Program-made: the position numbers and the translations under genes
The notes under the pieces: model-generated
What the model was told of the DNA's origin: nothing
Databases searched by the model: none
The model's input: only the letters and a program-made list of their open reading frames with translations
In this document: positions 6,737-13,956 of the stretch, in pieces
Numbering within the stretch: the first letter of the stretch is position 1
Layout of the letters: each line of letters begins with the position of its first letter
Assembly (NCBI GenBank): GCA_963595735.1
Contig: CAVBJJ010000037.1
Coordinates: 1-17,856, forward strand
Length of the DNA: 17,856 nucleotides
Direction: 5' to 3'
DNA from: CALWOS01 sp963595735
GTDB taxonomy: Bacteria; Bacillota; Clostridia; Oscillospirales; Oscillospiraceae

Positions 6737-7590
6737 AAATTGCAACTACGATCGCGGAAGTCCGGGCGCAGGTCAAGGCCTGGAAACAGGAGGGCTTGAC
6801 CGTTGGCCTGGTGCCGACTATGGGATATCTGCACGAGGGACACGCCAGCCTGATCGATAAGGCGGTTTCCCAGTGCGACCGCGTAGTCGCCTCCGTGTTT
6901 TTGAACCCCACCCAGTTTGCCCCCGGCGAGGATCTGGAGTCCTACCCCAGAGATTTTGACCGGGACTGCAAGCTGCTTTCCGCCCACGGATGCAGCATGG
7001 TCTTTCATCCGGAGGTGGATGAAATGTATCCGGACGGCAACGGCTGCACGGATACCTATGTTGAGGTTGTTTCCGAAATGCCAAAGCAGCTTTGCGGAAA
7101 GACCCGGCCAATCCACTTCCGCGGCGTTTGCACGGTCGTATCCAAGCTGTTTAATATCGTCACGCCGGACAAGGCCTTTTTCGGGCAAAAGGACGCCCAG
7201 CAGCTGGCCATTATCCGCCGCATGGTGCGAGATATGTCCTATGGCATCGAGATCATCGGCTGTCCCATTGTTCGGGAGGCGGACGGTTTGGCAAAGTCCT
7301 CCCGCAACAGCTATCTTTCCCCGGACGAGCGACAGGCGGCGCTGATCCTGTCCCGCTCGATCGCTCTGGGACAGGAAATGGTGGCCGCTGGAGAAACTGA
7401 TGCGGATAAAATTGTTGCCGCCATGACGGCGAACATCCAGACGGAGCCGCTGGCGCGCATCGACTATGTTTCCGCTGTGGACGGTACGACCATGCTGCCG
7501 GTTCATAAAATAGAAAATCAGGTTTTGGTGGCGATGGCGGTATATATCGGCAAAACCAGATTGATCGACAATTTTATTGTGGAGGCATAA
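6733..7590 (+). CDS. panC: Pantothenate synthetase PanC
   Basis: ATP-dependent ligase joining pantoate and beta-alanine to give pantothenate. A nucleotidyltransferase-type HIGH motif is seen as PTMGYLHEGH (28-37). The KMSKS-like block is AKSSRNSYLS with S189, S190 and R191. FFGQKDAQQL is a further family signature. Length 285 is normal. Its ATG overlaps the panB stop by 4 bp, and panD follows 3 bp after its stop with GGAGG inside the panC end, so expression is coupled. One small oddity is Lys188, where the family usually has Leu or Met. Confidence 0.97.
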   Translation: MKIATTIAEVRAQVKAWKQEGLTVGLVPTMGYLHEGHASLIDKAVSQCDRVVASVFLNPTQFAPGEDLESYPRDFDRDCKLLSAHGCSMVFHPEVDEMYPDGNGCTDTYVEVVSEMPKQLCGKTRPIHFRGVCTVVSKLFNIVTPDKAFFGQKDAQQLAIIRRMVRDMSYGIEIIGCPIVREADGLAKSSRNSYLSPDERQAALILSRSIALGQEMVAAGETDADKIVAAMTANIQTEPLARIDYVSAVDGTTMLPVHKIENQVLVAMAVYIGKTRLIDNFIVEA

Positions 7591-7593
7591 ACC

Positions 7594-7986
7594 ATGAATG
7601 TGCAGATGCTCAAGGGAAAAATTCACAGAGTGACTGTGGTGCAGGCGGAGCTGGACTATGTGGGTTCCATCACGGTGGATCCAAATCTGCTGGACGCCGC
7701 CGGAATTTATGAATACGAACTGGTTCACATTGCCGACATTGACAACGGCAATCGGTTCGAGACCTATACGATCGCGGGAGAGCGCGGCTCCGGCATGATC
7801 TGCCTGAACGGCGCTGCCGCCCGCTGCGTCAGCGTTGGCGACAAGGTGATCATCATGGCATATGCGCAGATGACGCCGGAGGAGGTCGCAGCCCACTCCC
7901 CCAAGGTGGTTTTTGTGGATGAACACAACAAGCCAGTTCGGGTCACGCACTATGAAAAGCATGGACTACTGGAGGATATGCACTGA
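7594..7986 (+). CDS. panD: Aspartate 1-decarboxylase proenzyme PanD
   Basis: Makes beta-alanine from L-aspartate for PanC. It is a pyruvoyl enzyme made by self-cleavage, and the cleavage site Gly24-Ser25 (YVGS) is in the canonical place. Substrate or maturation residues R54, Y58 and N72 match E. coli numbering exactly. Length 130 is normal. GGAGG at 7581-7585 sets the start. Together with panB and panC it completes pantothenate synthesis except for ketopantoate reduction, for which no panE is present here; IlvC may serve. Confidence 0.97.
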   Translation: MNVQMLKGKIHRVTVVQAELDYVGSITVDPNLLDAAGIYEYELVHIADIDNGNRFETYTIAGERGSGMICLNGAAARCVSVGDKVIIMAYAQMTPEEVAAHSPKVVFVDEHNKPVRVTHYEKHGLLEDMH

Positions 7987-7987
7987 T

Positions 7988-9208
7988 ATGCTGCCGGAAA
8001 AACTCGAGGGAAAATGCGTCGTTCTCGGCATCACTGGGGGCATCGCGGCCTATAAAATGGCCTCTGTGGCCAGCGCGCTGCGGAAATCCGGCGCGAATGT
8101 CCATGTGGTCATGACCGAAAACGCCACAAGGTTCATTACGCCCCTGACCTTTGAAACACTGACCAACAACCGCTGCGTGGTGGACACTTTTGCCAGGGAT
8201 TTTCAGTACGATGTTGCTCATGTCTCCCTGGCAAAAGCGGCAGATCTCATTCTCATTGCCCCGGCAACAGCCAATGTGATCGCCAAGCTGGCTCACGGCA
8301 TTGCGGATGATATGCTGACCACATTGGTGCTGGCTGCGCGTTGCCCCAAGCTGATCGCCCCTGCCATGAATACGGCCATGCTGGAAAACCCGGTTACTCA
8401 GGATAACCTTTCCGCTTTGCGGCGCTATGGCTTTTCCATCATTGAGCCGGCCAGCGGGATGCTTGCCTGTCAGGATATCGGCAAGGGAAAATTGCCGGAG
8501 CCGGAAGTGCTGCTCGACCACATTGCAAAACTCATTGCAAGAGAAAAAAGCCTTGCTGGGGTGCGGGTTACCGTCACCGCCGGGCCAACACAGGAAGCCT
8601 TGGATCCCGTTCGCTATCTCACAAATCACAGCACCGGCCGCATGGGATACGCCATCGCCCGGGAGGCCATGCTGCGCGGTGCGGAGGTAAGGCTGATCTC
8701 CGGCCCGGTTTCGCTGCCGCCGGTTCCCTTTGTCCGGATGATTCCGGTCACTACGGCGGCGGATATGCTCTCCGCAGTGCAAAACGCGCTGCCGCAAACA
8801 GATATCCTGATCAAAGCTGCGGCAGTGGCGGATTATCGCCCGGCAGTGTGCGCAGAGGATAAAATCAAAAAGCAGGCCGGCGATTTGGCGCTTCCCCTGC
8901 AGCGGACGGCGGATGTGCTGGGCTGGGTCACAGAAAACCGACACCCCGGTTTGTTTGTCTGCGGCTTTTCCATGGAGACGCAAAACATGGAAGAAAACGC
9001 CATGGAAAAGCTCCGGAAGAAGCATTTGGACATGATCGTTGCCAACAACCTGAAGACCCCTGGCGCGGGCTTTGCGGTGGAAACCAATGTGGTTACCATT
9101 CTGACGGCGGACGGCATCAAGCCCCTGCCCCTGATGGGAAAGGACGCCGTTGCAGGCTGCCTGCTGGATGAGATCGCAGCAAGGCGGGGCGCCATGACGC
9201 AGGAGTAA
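7988..9208 (+). CDS. coaBC: Bifunctional phosphopantothenoylcysteine decarboxylase / phosphopantothenate-cysteine ligase CoaBC
   Basis: Converts 4'-phosphopantothenate plus cysteine to 4'-phosphopantetheine. The N-terminal flavoprotein (CoaC) half starts GITGGIAAYK and has HVSLAKAADL, APATANVIAKLAHG and PAMNTAM; the family's usual Trp after this PxMNxxM motif is Leu here. The substrate flap reads MLACQDIGKGKLPEPE, keeping the active Cys but with Gln where Gly is usual. The CoaB half begins near residue 190 (VTVTAGPTQE) with NHSTGRMGYAIA, AAVADYRP and the KIKK lysines. Length 406 is normal. Start ATG 7988, one base after the panD stop, is chosen over an earlier overlapping in-frame start at 7913; GGAGG lies at 7971-7975. 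Confidence 0.95.
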   Translation: MLPEKLEGKCVVLGITGGIAAYKMASVASALRKSGANVHVVMTENATRFITPLTFETLTNNRCVVDTFARDFQYDVAHVSLAKAADLILIAPATANVIAKLAHGIADDMLTTLVLAARCPKLIAPAMNTAMLENPVTQDNLSALRRYGFSIIEPASGMLACQDIGKGKLPEPEVLLDHIAKLIAREKSLAGVRVTVTAGPTQEALDPVRYLTNHSTGRMGYAIAREAMLRGAEVRLISGPVSLPPVPFVRMIPVTTAADMLSAVQNALPQTDILIKAAAVADYRPAVCAEDKIKKQAGDLALPLQRTADVLGWVTENRHPGLFVCGFSMETQNMEENAMEKLRKKHLDMIVANNLKTPGAGFAVETNVVTILTADGIKPLPLMGKDAVAGCLLDEIAARRGAMTQE

Positions 9209-9213
9209 CAGCC

Positions 9214-10060
9214 ATGATTTTAACGATCGACATTGGAAACACCACGATCGGCTTTTGCGGTATGGTGCCGGCCGAAGATGGCTTTACCAAACGGTTTTCC
9301 TGCAAACTGAACACCGCACCGCATCTGGACGCCACTTCGTATACCGCGCGTCTGCGGGAGATGATACCGGCGCAGGATATCGCTGCCCTTACCGGCGCGG
9401 CGCTCTCCAGTGTGGTGCCAGAGCTGGTCTCCCCGGTTTGTCAGGCAGTGTATCAAATCAGCGGTCTGCGGCCGATTTGTATTACCGCCGAAAGTGACAC
9501 CAGTCTTCGCTTGGGTGTGTGCGTTCCGGAAAAGCTGGGCATTGACCGGATCGTAGATGCGGCCTGGGCTGCGCACTGCGTGCCGCTTCCTCTTGTTACT
9601 GTGGATATGGGAACCGCCACCACCATGACGGTCGTGGATGCCAAGGGCGTGCTGCGCGGTGGTGCAATTGCGCCTGGATTGCAAACGGGCTTGCAGGCGC
9701 TCAGCTCCCGTTGTGCGCAGCTCCCCCCTATTGAGCTGCGTCCCCCCACCTCGGTGATTGGTACGGACACGGAAGAATCTATGCGTGTGGGAACGATCAT
9801 GGCGGCTGCCGCCATGATCGACGGACTGGTACAGCGTGTGGAAGCGGAACTGCAGCAGCCCTGTTCGCTGGTTTTGACCGGAGGCTTGGCGCATCATGTG
9901 GAGGGTTATTGTCTTCATCATCATCGCTATGATCCCGATTTGCTCNNNNNNNNNNNNNNNNNNNNNNNNNNNNNNNNNNNNNNNNNNNNNNNNNNNNNNN
10001 NNNNNNNNNNNNNNNNNNNNNNNNNNNNTTGCCTTTCTCTATGAGAAAAACAAAAAATGA
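9214..10060 (+). CDS. coaX: Type III pantothenate kinase CoaX (interrupted by an assembly gap)
   Basis: Phosphorylates pantothenate, the first step of coenzyme A synthesis; type III enzymes belong to the ASKHA fold and are not feedback-inhibited by CoA. Motifs: DIGNTT at 6-11 (phosphate site), GIDR with D111, and DMGTATT with catalytic-loop D131. AGGAG precedes the ATG and overlaps the coaBC stop. The frame runs 244 codons to base 9945 and then hits an 83-N gap. After the gap the sequence reads AFLYEKNKK and TGA at 10058-10060, the usual CoaX C-terminus, but in another frame than an 83-base gap would give. The family end (D-P-x-L-x-L-x-G-L-x-x-x-Y) suggests only a few codons are missing. Confidence 0.92.
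9946..10028. other. Assembly gap of 83 N within coaX, length probably wrong
   Basis: Left flank ends on a codon boundary (DPDLL). The right flank starts with the last two bases of a codon before AFLYEKNKK. The missing length must therefore be 1 modulo 3, whereas 83 is 2 modulo 3. By family length about 7-10 bases are expected. Confidence 0.7.
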
Positions 10061-10091
10061 TCTGTGGAAAAAGTACCCACAGATCATTTTT
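10053..10091 (+). terminator. Intrinsic terminator of the pan-coa operon
   Basis: Perfect stem: 10053-10067 (AAAAATGATCTGTGG) pairs with 10077-10091, loop of 9 nt, and the arm ends in TTTTT followed by ATTG. The coaX stop TGA (10058-10060) is inside the stem. The A-run on the left means it could also work on the opposite strand. Confidence 0.85.
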
Positions 10092-10106
10092 ATTGCCGGG
10101 AAAACA

Positions 10107-10135
10107 TTGACACAACCTCCCCTGCTTGCTATCAT
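10107..10135 (+). promoter_or_regulatory. Promoter of the pyridoxal kinase-LysR unit
   Basis: -35 TTGACA (10107-10112), 17-nt spacer, -10 TATCAT (10130-10135). The start of transcription is expected near 10142, about 23 nt before the kinase ATG. It lies directly after the coaX terminator, so the kinase is an independent unit. Confidence 0.75.
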
Positions 10136-10164
10136 AACCGTATGACCATTCGGAGGAATACGAC

Positions 10165-11016
10165 ATGAAACGGATCATTACTATTCAGGATATTTCCTGT
10201 GTCGGCAAATGTTCGCTGACGGCGGCGTTGCCGATCATTTCCGCCGCTGGTGTGGAGGCATCGGTTCTTCCCACCGCAGTGCTTTCCACCCACACGGCTT
10301 TTCCCAAATTCACCTTTCGGGATCTAACGGAGGAATTTGCTCCCATTGCCCAAACCTTTCAGGATCTGGGTATTGGCTTTGATGCGATCTATACCGGCTA
10401 TCTGGGCTCCTTTGCCCAATTGGAACTGGTGGAAAAGTTTATTCAGGACTTCAAAACAGAGCATACCGCCGTGCTTATCGACCCGGTAATGGGCGATCAT
10501 GGGCAGCTATACCGGGGCTTTACGCCGGAGTTTGCCCAGCGCATGGCGCAGCTGTGCAGCAAGGCCGACCTGATTCTGCCCAATATGACGGAAGCCAGCT
10601 TTATGCTGCAGCGCCCCTATTGCGAGGACTATACGGAAGCAGATATTCAGGAGCTGCTCCGGCGCTTGACCGATCTGGGGCCAAAACGCGCTGCTCTGAC
10701 CGGCATCAGCTTTTCGCCGGAACAGATCGGCGTTTACTGCTACGATCGGGAAACCGAGGCGTTTTCCGGGTATTTCAACGACCGGCTTCCCGGTTCTTAC
10801 CATGGCACCGGGGATGTGTTTGCCTCCGCGGTGGTCGGTGCCTGCACAAGAGGGCTTTCTCTGCCGGATGCGCTGGCGCTGGCGGTGGACTTCACGCTGG
10901 ACTGCATCCGCTGTACCATTGCAGACCCGGATCGGCGGGATTACAGCGTGAATTTTGAGCAGGCGATTCCCCTGTTTTGCCAAAAGCTGGCCGAAAAGTG
11001 CGGTGACCGGCTGTGA
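10165..11016 (+). CDS. Pyridoxal/pyridoxamine kinase (ribokinase superfamily)
   Basis: Salvage kinase that phosphorylates vitamin B6 vitamers (pyridoxal, pyridoxamine, pyridoxine) to the 5'-phosphate. The N-terminus IITIQDISCVGKCSL and AVLSTHT are typical of PdxY/PdxK. DPVMGDHG starts at D106, and the catalytic base is D217 in GTGDVFAS (GxGD motif). Length 283 is normal. GGAGG (10152-10156) sets the start. The next gene, a LysR regulator, overlaps its stop. pdxK and pdxY cannot be told apart from sequence alone; ThiD-type hydroxymethylpyrimidine kinase is less likely because of the N-terminal signature. Confidence 0.88.
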   Translation: MKRIITIQDISCVGKCSLTAALPIISAAGVEASVLPTAVLSTHTAFPKFTFRDLTEEFAPIAQTFQDLGIGFDAIYTGYLGSFAQLELVEKFIQDFKTEHTAVLIDPVMGDHGQLYRGFTPEFAQRMAQLCSKADLILPNMTEASFMLQRPYCEDYTEADIQELLRRLTDLGPKRAALTGISFSPEQIGVYCYDRETEAFSGYFNDRLPGSYHGTGDVFASAVVGACTRGLSLPDALALAVDFTLDCIRCTIADPDRRDYSVNFEQAIPLFCQKLAEKCGDRL

Positions 11017-11936
11017 CGCTGCAACAGATTCGCTACCTTATCACTATTTCCGAAACAGGCTCGCTGAACAAAGCCGCAGAGCTTTTGTATGTGACCCAGC
11101 CCTCCCTGACCAGTGCGGTGAAAGAGGCGGAAAAGGAACTGGGCATCACGATTTTTAACCGTAGCGGCCGCGGCGTGAGTTTGACCAATGACGGCGCGGA
11201 ATTTTTGCTTTACGCCCGGCAAATTTATCAGCAGTACCAAATCATGCTGGAAAAATACGGAAAATCCGGCACGCTGAAAAAGAAATTCGGGGTATCTACC
11301 CAGCACTATTCCTTTGCCGTGAAGGCCTTTGTGGAAATGGTAAAGACCTTTGATACCTCTAAATATGAATTTGCCCTTCGGGAAACCAAGACCCAGGAGG
11401 TTATCACCGATGTCAGCACGCTGAAAAGCGAGATTGGTCTGCTGTATCTCTGCGATTTTAACCGCAAAATTTTAATGAAGCTGTTCCGTTCTCACAGCCT
11501 GGAATTTCACCCTCTGGTCACCTGTCAGGCTTTTGTGTATCTCCACCGCAAGCACCCCTTAGCCGGTTTGCCCTCTATTACCTTGGCGCAACTGGAGCCA
11601 TACCCCTGCCTTTCCTTTGAGCAGGGCGGGAACAGCTCCTTTTATTTTGCGGAGGAGATTTTGAGCACCAATGAATATCCTCGCATGATAAAGACCTGCG
11701 ACAGAGCTACCATGCTGAACCTGATGCTGGGGCTGGACGGCTATACCCTTTGCTGCGGCCTGACCTGCGACGAGCTGAACGGAACGGATTTTGTCGCCGT
11801 TCCCTTTGCCCCCGATGCGGAAAACACCAACAGCGTTATGGAAATTGGCTACATCACCCGCAAAAACAGCATTTTGAGCAAAATGGGTGCGATGTATGTT
11901 ACGGAGTTGTATCGGTATCTGGAGACAAATTTATAG
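11013..11936 (+). CDS. LysR-type transcriptional regulator
   Basis: 307 residues with an N-terminal winged helix-turn-helix (about residues 5-60: ETGSLNKAAELLYVTQPSLTSA, then FNRSGRGVSLTNDG). A C-terminal effector-binding domain of about 210 residues follows. The start is GTG at 11013, overlapping the kinase stop as GTGA; no strong ribosome site is seen, so translation is probably coupled to the kinase. LysR genes usually lie divergent from their target, whereas this one is downstream in the same unit, so its target is unclear. It might control the kinase by autoregulation or the convergent BMP lipoprotein gene. Ligand unknown. Confidence 0.92.
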   Translation: MTLQQIRYLITISETGSLNKAAELLYVTQPSLTSAVKEAEKELGITIFNRSGRGVSLTNDGAEFLLYARQIYQQYQIMLEKYGKSGTLKKKFGVSTQHYSFAVKAFVEMVKTFDTSKYEFALRETKTQEVITDVSTLKSEIGLLYLCDFNRKILMKLFRSHSLEFHPLVTCQAFVYLHRKHPLAGLPSITLAQLEPYPCLSFEQGGNSSFYFAEEILSTNEYPRMIKTCDRATMLNLMLGLDGYTLCCGLTCDELNGTDFVAVPFAPDAENTNSVMEIGYITRKNSILSKMGAMYVTELYRYLETNL

Positions 11937-11940
11937 TGTT

Positions 11941-11981
11941 TTACCCCCATCTGCAAATGCAGATGGGGGTAAGGCTTTTTT
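11941..11981 (+). terminator. Intrinsic terminator after the LysR gene
   Basis: Arms TTACCCCCATCTGCA (11941-11955) and TGCAGATGGGGGTAA (11958-11972) are perfectly complementary with a 2-nt nominal loop. They are followed by GGC and TTTTTT (11976-11981). There is no T-tract for the minus-strand gene that converges on it. Confidence 0.88.
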
Positions 11982-11995
11982 AGAAGATTCTGTTT

Positions 11996-13120
11996 TTATG
12001 GTCTGCTTGTTTCCCGAAGCTGGGCGACCAGATCCGGATTTTCTGCGGCAGAGTCCACATGGACCTCTCCCTTACGAATCCCCTCCTCTGCAGCATCCAG
12101 ACGCTGGAGCACATCCGCCGGGGTAACGGATGCAAAATTCTTGTCCCGCACCAGAGAGATACTGTCCTCCGCAAGGCCAAAGCTCAGGGTCGTGCCCCAG
12201 GAAGTCTGGCCTTTTTCCAACTCTGTGAACAGGGTGCGCAGCGCTGCACCGGCGCCTTTCACCCCAGAAGTGAGGGTGCAGGCGGCATAGTCCGCAGAAA
12301 GCAGCTGCTCCTGATCGCTTTCTGTTCCCAGATACCACCCCACCCCCTGGGTTGCGGCAGCCTGGGCCGCACCGGAACCCGCCGCACCGGCGGAAGCCAG
12401 AATCATGTCACAGCCGTAATTTGTGATCATCATGCTGCCGTATTCCTCGGCAATGGCGCTGTTTTCATAGTCATTGGTATAGCGGGTGTCGATCCGCACA
12501 GTTGGCTGGACAGACTGTGCCCCCTGAATGTAACCCAGAAGATATTCGTTGACTGCGGTGCAATCCCGACCGCCGATAAAGCCCAGCACAGCGGCTTCAT
12601 TGGTTCGCGCTGCGCCGCTTTGGGTCATGGCCGCAGCGTACACGCCCAGGAGATAACCCAATTCATTGCTGCGAAAATGGAGATTTACAACATTTTGCGG
12701 CAATTGCAAATCGCCATCGCCATCCAGCAAAACAAAGTGCTGCTTCGGCTGTTGCTCGGCTGCCCACAGCAATGCATCCTGTAAAACCGGCGGACAGATG
12801 ATGCAATCGTATGCTGCCGACTCGGCGATCTCTGCCACGCGGTTTCCCCAGGCATCCTGCGCCGCGGCATCGGTGTCCAGCGAAATCGTGGTCAGCTGCA
12901 GGCGGTCTTCTGCTTGCAGCTGCTCCAGGGCTGCCGCTGCGGAATCCAGAATCCCCTTGTCGCCCAATTCGCCCGGAAACAGAAACGCCACTGTTTGTAT
13001 CGCCGGTGCGGCTTCTGGTGTTGCGGTGGGCATTGGTGTCGGCTGTGCGGTTTGCGTACTGCACGCAGCAAACGACAAAAGAACGCCCAAGGCGAATATC
13101 CATGCCAGAACTTTTTTCAT
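11996..13120 (-). CDS. BMP-family substrate-binding lipoprotein
   Basis: Secreted lipoprotein of 374 residues, probably the ligand-binding part of an ABC importer; BMP/PnrA proteins mostly bind nucleosides. Signal peptide MKKVLAWIFALGVLLSFAAC with the lipobox Cys at 20, then a Thr/Pro/Gln-rich linker (about 22-38) and a BMP domain. Within it are an IGGRD-type turn followed by YLLGYIQGAQ, the Y-x4-D-Y-x3-A-x-AEEYGSMM region, DMILASAGAAGSG, and LGTESDQ. The ATG at 13120 is preferred over an upstream in-frame start because GGAGG lies 9 nt before it and the signal peptide starts there. No permease or ATPase partner is in the window, so it is an orphan here. Ligand is unknown. Confidence 0.85.
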   Translation of the reverse strand: MKKVLAWIFALGVLLSFAACSTQTAQPTPMPTATPEAAPAIQTVAFLFPGELGDKGILDSAAAALEQLQAEDRLQLTTISLDTDAAAQDAWGNRVAEIAESAAYDCIICPPVLQDALLWAAEQQPKQHFVLLDGDGDLQLPQNVVNLHFRSNELGYLLGVYAAAMTQSGAARTNEAAVLGFIGGRDCTAVNEYLLGYIQGAQSVQPTVRIDTRYTNDYENSAIAEEYGSMMITNYGCDMILASAGAAGSGAAQAAATQGVGWYLGTESDQEQLLSADYAACTLTSGVKGAGAALRTLFTELEKGQTSWGTTLSFGLAEDSISLVRDKNFASVTPADVLQRLDAAEEGIRKGEVHVDSAAENPDLVAQLRETSRP

Positions 13121-13166
13121 TCTTATTGTCCTCCATCTATGGGATCGTGATTTTCGATTTTCCATA

Positions 13167-13196
13167 ATTTTACTCTATCCCAAGTAGGTATGTCAA
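13167..13196 (-). promoter_or_regulatory. Promoter of the BMP lipoprotein gene
   Basis: On the minus strand: TTGACA (complement of 13191-13196), 18-nt spacer, TAAAAT (complement of 13167-13172). It lies about 47 nt before the start codon. The spacer contains CCTACTTGGG; I cannot assign it to a known regulator. Confidence 0.7.
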
Positions 13197-13335
13197 CCTT
13201 TTCGCCGTTTTGTTGCGGAATTCGATATGAATTGCACCATATTTTCAACTTTTTAAGTGCTTTTCACCAGAATTTGTGATTGAAACTGTTAAAACAGGTA
13301 CTTCGTAAAGCTGCCGCAGCAGCGGGGGAGAGTTC

Positions 13336-13422
13336 GAGGGGGCTTTGCCCCCTCCATGGGATAGCCGCTATGGAAAGCCTTTCAAAGGCTTTCCCACAGT
13401 ATTTTGGCGCGTCCAAAATACT
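13336..13422. repeat. Cluster of three consecutive palindromes in a gene-free stretch
   Basis: Three near-perfect inverted repeats follow each other: 13336-13343/13347-13354 (GAGGGGGC ttt GCCCCCTC), 13372-13382/13384-13394 (GGAAAGCCTTT c AAAGGCTTTCC) and 13398-13407/13413-13422 (AGTATTTTGG cgcgt CCAAAATACT). Together with the preceding CTGCCGCAGCAGCGGGGG this looks like a dispersed REP-like intergenic repeat of Clostridia. The stretch 13197-13450 has no credible gene. Copy number cannot be judged from one window. Confidence 0.6.
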
Positions 13423-13451
13423 CAGCGAATAAGTGAAAGTGCAGTCAAAAA

Positions 13452-13868
13452 AGTCCCGGACTCTTTGACAAATTATAACCACCACTTCAGTGGTGGTATG
13501 CACAGACCCTAGAAGGGCCATTACAGGCAGCACCCCTAAAGGGGCATTGAACAGTTTGACACCGCATTACCTTTATGTGCCGCCATTAAAGCGGCCTGTT
13601 TTTTATGCCTTCTTAAGTATCTTTACCATATCTACGCGCGGTTCTCCGTATATTGTGTCTTACGACGAAACTCCGGCGCGAATACCAAATGATACTGACA
13701 TCTCCATGTCGAGTGCGCCCTATGCCGCAACTCGTTCTTTCCCATGTGCATGACCTCCTGTTTGTCCCTTGGTAATGCGGTCGCCAAACCTTTACCATCG
13801 AGGTTATCTTTTTCTACTTTTACTAAAGTATTTTTTCCTACCCCCGGTAGAACCGGGGGGTGTCTAGC
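13452..13868 (-). mobile_element. Internally deleted IS200/IS605-like element (approximate ends)
   Basis: The stretch is bounded by two subterminal hairpins of the kind found at IS200/IS605 ends. One is 13478-13486/13489-13497 (ACCACCACT tc AGTGGTGGT); the other is 13841-13847/13853-13859 (CCCCCGG tagaa CCGGGGG). Inside, on the minus strand, is the N-terminal end of a Y1 transposase. Smaller hairpins lie between (CCCCT..AGGGG at 13533-13544; GCCGC..GCGGC plus TTTTTT at 13579-13604, a + strand terminator shape). No tnpB is present. At about 0.4 kb it is shorter than a full tnpA-only element (about 0.7 kb), so it is non-autonomous. The exact ends are uncertain because this family makes no target duplication. 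Confidence 0.65.
13632..13751 (-). pseudogene. tnpA: Truncated IS200/IS605 transposase TnpA, N-terminal 39 codons
   Basis: A minus-strand frame from ATG 13751 (or the third codon, 13745) has AGGAGG right before it and reads MHMGKNELRHRAHSTWRCQY, then HLVFAPEFRRK. This is the N-terminal signature of IS200-type Y1 transposases (usually YH-V-KYRRK). It ends at TAG (13632-13634) after 39 codons. The HUH motif and catalytic Tyr are therefore missing, and the protein cannot be active. It marks the element as decayed or internally deleted. Confidence 0.7.
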
Positions 13869-13880
13869 TTAAACGCCAAC

Positions 13881-13914
13881 AAAAGGGCTGCCTCTTCGTG
13901 AGACAGCCCCTTTT
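13881..13914 (-). terminator. Intrinsic terminator of the SLH protein gene
   Basis: Minus strand: AAAAGGGGCTGTCTC, loop, GAGGCAGCCCTTTT, then GTTGG; 14 pairs with one bulged G and one G-U. In + coordinates the arms are 13881-13894 and 13900-13914, loop TTCGT. It lies 43 bp after the stop of the SLH gene. The A/T flanks on both sides could let it act in either direction. Confidence 0.75.
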
Positions 13915-13956
13915 GAGCGCCAAACCATGGCGCGGGTATTTTGTTTGTTCGGGTGC

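Noticed and set aside
5762..9924. Several long minus-strand frames opposite panB, panC, coaBC and coaX (up to 419 codons)
   Set aside because: His/Gly-rich shadow translations of well-identified + strand enzymes, with no start signals.
11940..11981. Bidirectional terminator serving both the LysR gene and the BMP gene
   Set aside because: The hairpin is perfect, but only the + strand has a T run; on the minus strand the stem is followed by AAAACAC, so only LysR termination is supported.
13441..13868. CRISPR array or structured guide RNA in the repeat-rich region
   Set aside because: The hairpins differ in sequence and are not regularly spaced direct repeats, and there is no cas or tnpB gene; a decayed IS200/IS605-like element explains the end hairpins and the tnpA stub.
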